Positions 51,561 to 61,700 of a stretch of DNA of 64,000 nucleotides are shown here, piece by piece. Below the pieces are notes generated by a model, which saw only the letters and a list, made by a program, of their open reading frames with translations, was not told the origin of the DNA and did no database searches. Source of the DNA: Microplitis mediator (taxonomy: Eukaryota > Arthropoda > Insecta > Hymenoptera > Braconidae). The stretch is taken from NCBI RefSeq assembly GCF_029852145.1, contig NC_079970.1, positions 24,184,331 through 24,248,330 of the forward strand, read 5' to 3'. Within the stretch, counting starts at the first letter, position 1. Each line of letters begins with the position of its first letter. The position numbers were made by a program, and so were the translations under genes.

Positions 51561-54500
51561 CTAGAATAAATTAATCAGTCAATTAATCAACCAATTAATT
51601 AACAGGCGGATGAATTGATCAATAAATTTTTACTTACAATTTTAGCTCGAGTATTGACATCAGCCAACTGGAAAAGTCTTGTAATAACCGAAGCGTGGGT
51701 CGAGTTTTTAATGTCAACGAGGGCTGTTAGCATCACCGGAGTGTAGCCAGCGGCATTTGGTTTATTAATGTCGCAGACTTTTGAGTCCAGGAGTATTGAG
51801 ACTACGTCATAATTACCGTGAGAAACGGAGTAATGCATTGCCGTGTTCCCGTTTGTGTCAACCATATTGACGATGTGCTCCAGCAAGATACTGGAGTGCT
51901 CTTCAAAGCAGTCCAAGTAGTCCTCGACATCCAGGGGGTTCGCGGTCACGATACTAGAAATTTTAAACCACTCTTGCTGGATGACGTTCGTCGCGTTTTT
52001 CGTTTGATGGGACAAATTCTTGCTTGGAGACTTTTTCAAGTTGTCATTCAATACTTTCAACGCGGCACGCATCTCCTTAGACGGTTCCTTTTTCACCCGG
52101 GACTTGTCACGTATGGGCTCAAACAGCGCTGAGTCTGGTAGACTCGTTTTTTCTTCATTGTTTAATTCTTTTTCCGGAGATATTAATTCTTTTGACTCCT
52201 TGGCGTCGTTCTTTATGTCCTCGGTCACCATCTCATGCCTGTAATTATTTTTATAAATTATAACATGTATATAAATATTTTTTTAATCAATAGGTTCAAG
52301 GATTACTCGTCTATTTATAAATTTTATTAAAATATTGCTGACTAAATTTACTAATAACCAAATAAATAAATAAATAAATAAATAAATAAAATAGTAGATA
52401 AATTATATAAAATTGATTACCGTTGAAAGCGCGGGGAATTAATTCTGCGAAATTCCATATCATTTTCAATACTCATATATTGTTGTTGAAGCATTGATTT
52501 CAATAACCAATAACCGAATACTAATTAAAATGCACCATTACCCCCGAAAATGAGCGACTGCGTAATTTGGCGAGGGAAAAATATAAAAACTCGGGTTGAA
52601 AAAACGCATCAGCGCAAAGGGAAATTAAAAAACTAGACGTATAATTTAAAGCGATGATAAAAAAATAATCTGATACTCAACCCGTGGGCCGCGGAGACTG
52701 AGGATAAATAACGAATACAACAAATAAAACCAGTTAGCAAAGCATGACGCACGCGCGAATCCTGGCAGCCTACACCAGAACCACTAAGCTTGCAAGGGGT
52801 GAAAAGTACGTGGGGAACATGCAGCTGTTGGACACGCACGCGCTTTTTCATCCCTTACTTTATTACACATTTTCCTTTGTGTTAAAAATAATTTAAAAAA
52901 AAAAACTTGATCCCCAGCATTAAAAATAATAAAAATAGAAACGTACTTATTACAATCATACGTCTCTTTGTTGTCGGCATCGTAGCGTATGATTCCGATG
53001 GGAATCTTGGTGTAGGTGTCTTGTCTCTTGAACTGTTTTTTCAAATCACTGTTACTTAAATTGATATTTGCTGGCCTTGGTATCCTAGACACTCCGTTGG
53101 TTGTCTGGTTTGAATTGTTATCGATATTTTTGTACATATTTTCGGTGTTATTTGAAATTTGTTTGGCAAGAGTTTTTATTGTCTCTTTGCAATTGTCGCA
53201 GTAGTTGGCAGCGCAGGATATTGAAATGTGTGGTTTCAATGAATCACCCACCGACACATCAACGAACTTCTTTTTTATGGGCGATGTGCCGAACTCACGG
53301 CTCTTTGGGGAGAGACCTAGGGTGTCAGTACTCTTGGGCGCAGTTTTTATCAACCCCTCGACATTAGAGCCAACGGTTCTGGTGGTTTTTCTTTTGGGTT
53401 TAGTGTCACCGTAATTAAACGAATGACTTCGGGCGTTCAGTGAACTGAGGGAGATCGGCTGAATTGAAACGGGATCTGGTCCGGTGGCTATTGATTTTGT
53501 TCCAGGGCTTGATAGTCCTATTGAAGTTCCAACTTCAGATGTCCGGGGTTTTACTGTCACCCCAACGTGCGCCCTCATTTTGAAGGGCTCAGAGGTCTGG
53601 ATCTCTTGATGTCTTGTTGGCAATTTTTTCGGCAATACTGGCAAGCACTGGGTACCTTTTGTTGATGTCATTTTTTTAACCGAATCACGGTATTTATTTA
53701 CAGCTTCCTCAATCATGCGGGCGACTTCCTCGGAAGTATAAACTTGTGTCATATTAAGTGTCGTTTCAGTACCACAGCTGCGGGTCTTACGGACTTCCGG
53801 GTCTTTGGAAATAATCTCTGGTGATATCTGCTCGAAAAACAAATCGCTGCGGGTCAGGGTTTTCTGTTGGGACAGTGACTGGTCTTTAGATTTTTCCGTC
53901 GTACTGTCGGTGTTGGTCCCAGAGTCCTTCAGTTGTTTCGGCGAAGACAGACTGTGGTACGAAGGAATTTTTGACAGCGAGTTTTTACGTTTCATTTCGG
54001 GAGTCCAACTGGACTCGCTGCTTCGTGACAAATTCGATAAACTCGACGAGTCTTTGTTGTTAAAAAAGGAAGTTATGTTTTCTCTCGACTGATATTTCTG
54101 CAGACTTCTCTTAGCCGTTGGAGATCCAAAGGCTTTGCTCGGCTCGATGTCCATGTCGTCCAATTTAACGGTAGTGAATTCTGTCGGCCGGCCGATTACT
54201 TGGATCGGCGTGCTAGTGGTCATTCCAACGTCCCGTGTCCGAACCTTTAAAATAATCATTATTATAATTATATTTATGTAATTTTAATAGTAAAAAACAT
54301 CAGAGTATATTAAATAAAATACGTAATTCACGTCATGAAAGTTTAGAAAGTACAAAATATACGCGATAGCTATTAGAGCGAAAATTTTTCAACTCTTTCG
54401 TTAACTAGAAAATTCCAATTAATTATTATTATAATAATTAAACAATAAATACTTTTTTAAATTAACCGCCGATAGTTAACAATAAGACCGCACCTGAGTT

Positions 54501-57500
54501 ACAGTAAAAAAAATTACCTGCTGGTGTGAAATTCCCACGTCCCGCGTCATAACACCACACATGGTCCCCATATCCCTCGTGTGAACATTGAAATATTTTT
54601 TCCCCTGTTTTTCCGAGGAAAATGACTGGCTCCTCGATCTCTGGGCCTCTGAATTTTCAATATTTTTCACAGAACGCGATCTATTGAAATCCTCCACCGT
54701 CTTTTCGAGTTTTTTCTTCTCTTCCTTGAGCACTGACATCTGTGCCTGCAGAGTTTTCTTATAATTATTGTGATAAAAATTCATTATTCTCATCTTGCTA
54801 GCCAACTTATTTATAACTTTTTAAAAATATTAATAGTTTACGAAAACGACGCGAAAATAAAAATGACAAAACGTTGCTGTCCGTAAGAAGTTTCCCGAGT
54901 TACTGAATGCGCCGAGCGGTTACTTTAAAACTACTTGGAATTTACTTAACAAAATGTACTTTGTGTTATTACTATAGTATTTCAATATCTTCGACCCTCG
55001 AGGTGAGAGATTAGACAATAGGAGGATTTTGTAATCAAATACTTGGACTAGGACTGAGTAAATTAAATCGGGGATTTAACCAAAGGGATTTTATGACCAG
55101 AAATATTTAAATTATCCGCCTGACAATGAAATAAAGTTTTTTTTTTATTTTTTAATTCTAGTCTCAGTACATTATTCTAAATATTTAAGCTCTAAAACGT
55201 CATAGTTCCGAGTTTGGAGTATCGTAAAACGGATATCAGGTAGACGTTAAAAAAATTAAAAAAAAAAATTCAAGTGTTGAAATGACGGAGACGCAGTTTT
55301 TGTTACTGTAGAGTTTACAAGTACTGAGGCTTAAAACTTATGGCATTCATCCGGAAATAGGTATATATAGATATTCAGGATCATTTTACAATAACTATAC
55401 CTGTAGCATTGGGATCGCTTTTACTTGCTCTTCAAGTTCTCTCATTCGCTCGAGCGACATCGCCATTTGCTCTCGAATATTCTGCAATTTTTAAAAATAT
55501 TTGCTCATTAGTGTCAAAAAAAAAAAAAGAAGACGATGGGATAGAGATAAAGATGTGAAATATAGATCTCACTAATTCTTTTCACAGATCTTATCATTCT
55601 GCGCTCGTATCTTAGTGTCAAATCTATATTGTGATTGTGGGTTTTAAAGTATTTAAAGGAAAAAAAATATACGGTTGTTTTTACCTGAAGTGCCCCGGCA
55701 CTGAGATTTGAATTTCCGCTTCCAACACTCGCGGCATCGAAATCCGCGGTCTGATCCGCGTGGATCGTGTGTTGAATCGCGTGTCCAATATGCGCTCCAT
55801 CTAAAGACAATAATTTTATTTATTTAATTTAGTGTAAATAAAATAATTAATTAGTTAACAATGTAATAATAAGTAATTATAATTATAATTGTACGTTAAA
55901 TAACTAAGGTTGCGTAATTTTCCGTGGGAGGAAAAATATGTAACGTAAGTATGTAAATAAAATACAGGCTGGTTTATTCACCCCCGTTTTGTAAAAATAT
56001 TTTTTCCCAGTAATTAGCATTGTAAGCATGATACATGAATAATAAGCTCTGTAAAAGTACTCCGATAGGTGATATGCTCTGAGTTATCACGCGATGAGAC
56101 TCCAGTTAAAAGTGCGAGCAAAAAATAGTCGACTTAATGATTTACGGGGATCTCTCCTCAGTCTAGAGTTTTGCTAAATATTTAACGTCTCTTTCTTATT
56201 TTTTTTTGCATCAGTAGCTTACCGTGAAAGTAGTTAGCAACGTTTTCCTTTATGTGAAACGGTATTTTTTACATTAAACTTAATATATTTTATATTTAAT
56301 CCTGGTAGATCTTAAAATATTCGTTTTTCGAAAATTATCTCCGACTGTTATTTTTTTTTTAATTCAGTCGACGCGGTAATTTAAATATTGCCGCGCAAAA
56401 AATGGAAAGTTTTTTAATTAAAAAGAATTCACCCACGGAAAAAAGAGCAATTGAAAAATTACAGTTTCTACAGTAAAAAGGCTTTCGGGGCAAAAATCTT
56501 TAAACATTAAGGCTTAAACTGTATTTTTAAAAATTTGTTATAGTATTAAAATTAATACAATCTTAAGCAGCAAATTTTACAGTTTAAATCGACAATATCG
56601 AGTTTGGAACTGTAATATTTGTTATTTCTGTAAAATTTACTGATAAAAAATGTAATTTTTACAGTTTCAGACTCAGAGCGCTTTACTACTACACGGAAAG
56701 AAAATTATGGCAGCGGTTCCCATAATTTTGTGAAATTTTTTCCTACACCATCATAGGAATTACGACCATAAATTATGGGAGCGGTTCCTATAATTATAGG
56801 AATGTTTCCCATAATTATAGGAATAGTTCCTATAATTATGGGAATGATACCCATAACACTATAGGAATGGTTCCTATAATTTATAGGAACCATTCCCATA
56901 ATATTATGGAAATAGTTCCTATAATAGTATGGGAACTATTCCCTATGGATACCATATTATCATGAAAAAATTAATTTAAAGAAGTGTGGTAATCACTTTT
57001 ACAATACACAGAAATATTATTAAACATAAAAACAAAAATTCAAACATTGAAAAAAATCGTATTTGGCAAAAAAACATTAAAATTTTTAACAAGAATTTTT
57101 TGTCAGCACAAAACATTCAAGAAAATCCAAATTTTGGAAAATTTCTACACTATTGTGCAAAAAAAAAATTTTATGATATTATAGGGATGGTTCCCATAAC
57201 ATTATGGGAATAGTTCCCATAATATTATAGGAATAGTTCCTATACCAATATGGGAACCATTCCCATAATATATGGGAACCATCTCTATAGTAGTATAGGT
57301 ACTATTCCCATACCATTATGGGAACCATTCCCATAATGCATAGCAAAACTTCCCATAATTTTCTTTCCGTGTATACGAAACTAATTTTTCAACTGCTCTT
57401 TTTTCCGTGCCATTTAAATAATTTTTTTAGAATGAAAAAATTCTCAGCCCTGATTAATTGTTGCAATAAAGAGGCCAAGAGATTGTTTTTCATAAGTAAT

Positions 57501-60500
57501 TGTAAGTAGAGTTGGATGAAAATTTATGCGATGGAAGATTGAATAAGTCGAGTAGGAGATCATGACCATAAATCATAAATATAACAACCTAATGATAATA
57601 ATAACAATAATAATAATAATATAAATTAATAATTTATTTGTGCGTGAGGGTATTACACACATATATAATGTATATATAATATATCCAAGTCCCGATACAC
57701 TTGTGGATTAGTGCAAAACTTGATAATGAATTCAACTTGTTTGGCTCCCGGAGATAAAGAGTAGAGCAACTACACATATATATATATAATATGTATAGTT
57801 ATATTAACTTTGCCCCCGCAATTGACGTGAATGGAAAGACATACAGACGGTCAATAGCACCTCCCTATCGCACTTGAGCAATGAGAAAAATACCCATAAT
57901 TTAAATGTAAAAATGTGTAATAATATTTACGATACTTTTTAAATTTATTTATATTCATCGCAATTCAAATTTTTTTATATTAATTTATCACTTTATCTTA
58001 TCATTCATAATATATGTATGTTCTTGACAACATAAATTTAATTACACATTTAAATTTAAATATATTTTTTTAATAGTAAAACTTACGATACTTTTTTTTC
58101 TTTAATTTGCAGAAGGGTAATCTCTTCATAAAAAAATTTTTTACACCCATTTTTTATTTAACGTTAAAATAAAATAATAAATAAATTAACTCTGACGTCT
58201 TGTTCTCACTCTCACTTGATCACAACTTAATTTTATCACAATATTTTTTCAAGGATTTAAAATAACAATTACGTAAAAATAATAAAATTTCGTAATGACA
58301 CAAAAATAATAAATTACACAACTTTTAAATATATAATTGTCTTTGAGACTGACATTTGAAATGTAAAAGTAGAAACAAAAAAAAAAAAAAAAAAAAAAAG
58401 TTGATATTTGAATAAAATTTGAGTAAGTAGAGGATGCGTGTTTTGCCGCCGCGAGACCGCGTTTGACTGTTATGTTTCGCCGGTAAATCTACATTACGAC
58501 TACCCGAGCAAGTACCTCTAAGACTCGAAGAGGGACAAAGAGAAAGACCGACAGAGAAAAGGCTACCGGGGACAACAAACTACCGACGAAGAGAAAAATT
58601 CTATTATATTATTATTATGGTGGTGAAATAGAGGGGGGACTGCTCTTTGCTTCCGTTAATTCCGTTAAATAATTTTATTTGTCAATAAATTATTTATTTT
58701 TACTTTAATTAAATCACATTAATTATGCCATTGATAAGCTAATCAGTTTGTTTATTAATTAAGCTCTCATCGACTGACACGCGATTGTTTTCTCAAGTGA
58801 CAAATTTCGCGTTTGTTTTACTTATCGAAATTAGTGATTTTTTTGACAGTTTTATTTATTTATTTATTTATTTAAATATTTGGATGTTGCTATGGTGGTT
58901 CGAAATGTGCGATCGCATTTAAAGAGCTGGAGTTGTTAAGTGTAGCAGTTGTTTGCCAGAAACGGGTGTAGTGCCGGGACAGGTGGATCGGAGAACGCGC
59001 CATATGTGATAGCCAGTGGCTGCTGGCGAGCAAGGTTGCACCAAAATTGTCAGCTTCGATATCTCTAATAGACCTGCAAACTCGTTGTCGTTTTTGTTAT
59101 AATGGTCATTGCAATTACCACCAGATGTTGATCATTTATTCCATACTTATTTACTTGTCCTCTATACTTTTAAACCATTATGCTTTTTATTCAACTCTTT
59201 TTCACTTTCTCACGTTTTTAAATATCTATACATTTTTATTTATTTTATTATCTCAATTGTATTTATAGTTCATTAATATTTATAAGCCGTTTAAATAATT
59301 AGGCATTTTATTTTTTTTTTATATAAATCTTTAAAAATTAATTGGAAAATTTTTTTTTAGAAAGTTTTAATTTTAAATATTTCTTATTATATTTTACGAT
59401 TTTTTTTTTTAATTAGAAATAATTTAAAAATTTACACTGTAAGAAGAGCGGTGTTAAATATGGACTCATTTTAACTCTACCCGGTGTTAAAATAAAATTA
59501 CACCGGTGTAGGAGGAGTAATTCACCGGTGTTAAATAGGGTAACCGGTGTAGAAGCGGAGTAAAATCGGTGTAAAAACGGAGTAAACTGCGTCCGCTTGA
59601 AGTATATAATATTTACACCGGCAGCGGTGTTATTTTAACACCGGAGAATGTTTTTAGAAAACCGGTACAGAATATTTACACCGGCAGCGGTGTTATTTTA
59701 ACACCGGATAATTTTTTTTAACACCGGTACAGAATATTTACACCGACAGCGGCGTTATTTTAACACCGGAGAATTTTTTTTAACACCGGTACAGAATATT
59801 TACACCGACAGCGGCGTCATTTTAACACCGGTCTAGAATATTTACACCGGCAGTGGTGTTATTTTAACACCGGATAATTTTTATTAACACCGGTACAGAA
59901 CATTTACACCGACGGCGGGGTTATTTTAACACCGGTCTAGAATATTTACACCGGCAGCGGTGTTATTTTAACACCGGATAATTTTTTTTAACACCGGTAC
60001 AGAACATTTACACCGACGGCGGGGTTATTTTAACACCGGTCTAGAATATTTACACCGGCAGTGGTGTTATTTTAACACCGGAGAATATTTTTTAACACCG
60101 GTACAGAATATTTATACCGGCGGCGGCGTTATTTTAACACCGGTCTAGAATATTTACACCGGCAGCGGTGTTATTTTAACACCGGATAATTTTTTTTAAC
60201 ACCGGTACAGAACATTTACACCGACGGCGGGGTTATTTTAACACCGGTCTAGAATATTTACACCGGCAGCGGTGTTATTTTAACACCGGATAATTTTTTT
60301 TAACACCGGTACAGAACATTTACACCGGTAGCGGCATTATTTTCACACCGCTTTCGGTGTTGAAATTTAACACCGCCAATTTTAACACCTACACCGCTTG
60401 GACTTATCCCGGTGATTTTTTACAGTGTATTAATGAAAAAAAAAAAGTAATAAAAATAAAAATTTGAATACCAATTTTTAAGAAATGGAAAATAAAAATA

Positions 60501-61668
60501 AAAATAAAAATAACAGTATAATAATTTTTGAAAATAAAGGCGGGTGTTAGAAAATCTAAAATCTTTAAAATAAATATAAAAGTACTGAAAATCTGCTGGT
60601 AGCTGGTACCTGTTTCAATGGAACAGAAATAAGAAAAGATAGACGGACAAGTAGTAGGTACCAGGCAGGCGTGAGAATTTTAGCCAGCATCTGGTGTGTT
60701 ATTGTCACGTGCTATTTAAAGTTTAAAGACTCTGCGCATATTAATTATTGGGACCCCAAGTTATGCTGGTACTGTAACTGGTGACAGTAAAAGATAATAT
60801 CTTAGTCCCATTTGAATGGTGGCAGTACAGTCCATTTAATAACAGGTGCTCGCACCTTGCGCTTCCCAATCTCTCATCAATGGACAAGAACTGAATATTC
60901 AGTACCTCCATGTCCTCAGTATACCCAAAATATTTGACAGTCCCCCGATCTTTCAACCTGCAGATAATTTATTCTCAAAAATACATATAAATATATGTCT
61001 TATTTCCAGCATGACAAAATAATTTTCATTTCAAAATCCACAGTCAGAGAAATTGAAATGACAAAGCCATTTATTGAACCTGCAATAATTCGAAAGCTAT
61101 AAATTCAATTGAATAAAGTGAAATTATATTCATTCTACGGCATGATTTCATTCATTTCTACTTAAAATTTCAAACATGTTTATTTATTATTAAATTAATT
61201 TTCTGAGTGTTAATTCACGTGTTAAAGAGTTAAAAAATGGCCGGTGAATAAACTGGAAATATTTGAAACAAACCGAAAGAATAATCAGTGAAGCTATAAG
61301 CGGAAGCAGGTGGTTCCAGACACGCACTGCCGGTCACGAGTCAACTTCGAAAATTCAAATGCGCTCACATATTTTTGAATTGAACCGCCACCTCCTCGTA
61401 AAACTATCATCCCTTGACGGTTTAAAAAGAAAGTCTTATTTATTTTAAAAAAAGATAAATAATTATCGCAATGATTTTCACACCACGATAGAATAATAAG
61501 GTTGCAAAATTAGTAAGTAACCAATTGTTTAAATTGTTCCTGAGAACGGAAGCTCACACTACGGTATATATAGACCTTAAGTGAATAATTATTTATGTAC
61601 TACCGCTTGTTATTGTTTTAAAAATAACTGAATAAGTTTATAATACCACGAGAAGATGCGCATCACTG

Positions 61669-61700
<32 letters not shown>

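Noticed and set aside
60741..60956. 71-codon minus frame preceded by an acceptor-like CTGCAG, considered as a Kank cassette exon
   Set aside because: Exon 3 ends in phase 1; joining to this site gives an immediate TGA. No recognisable domain.
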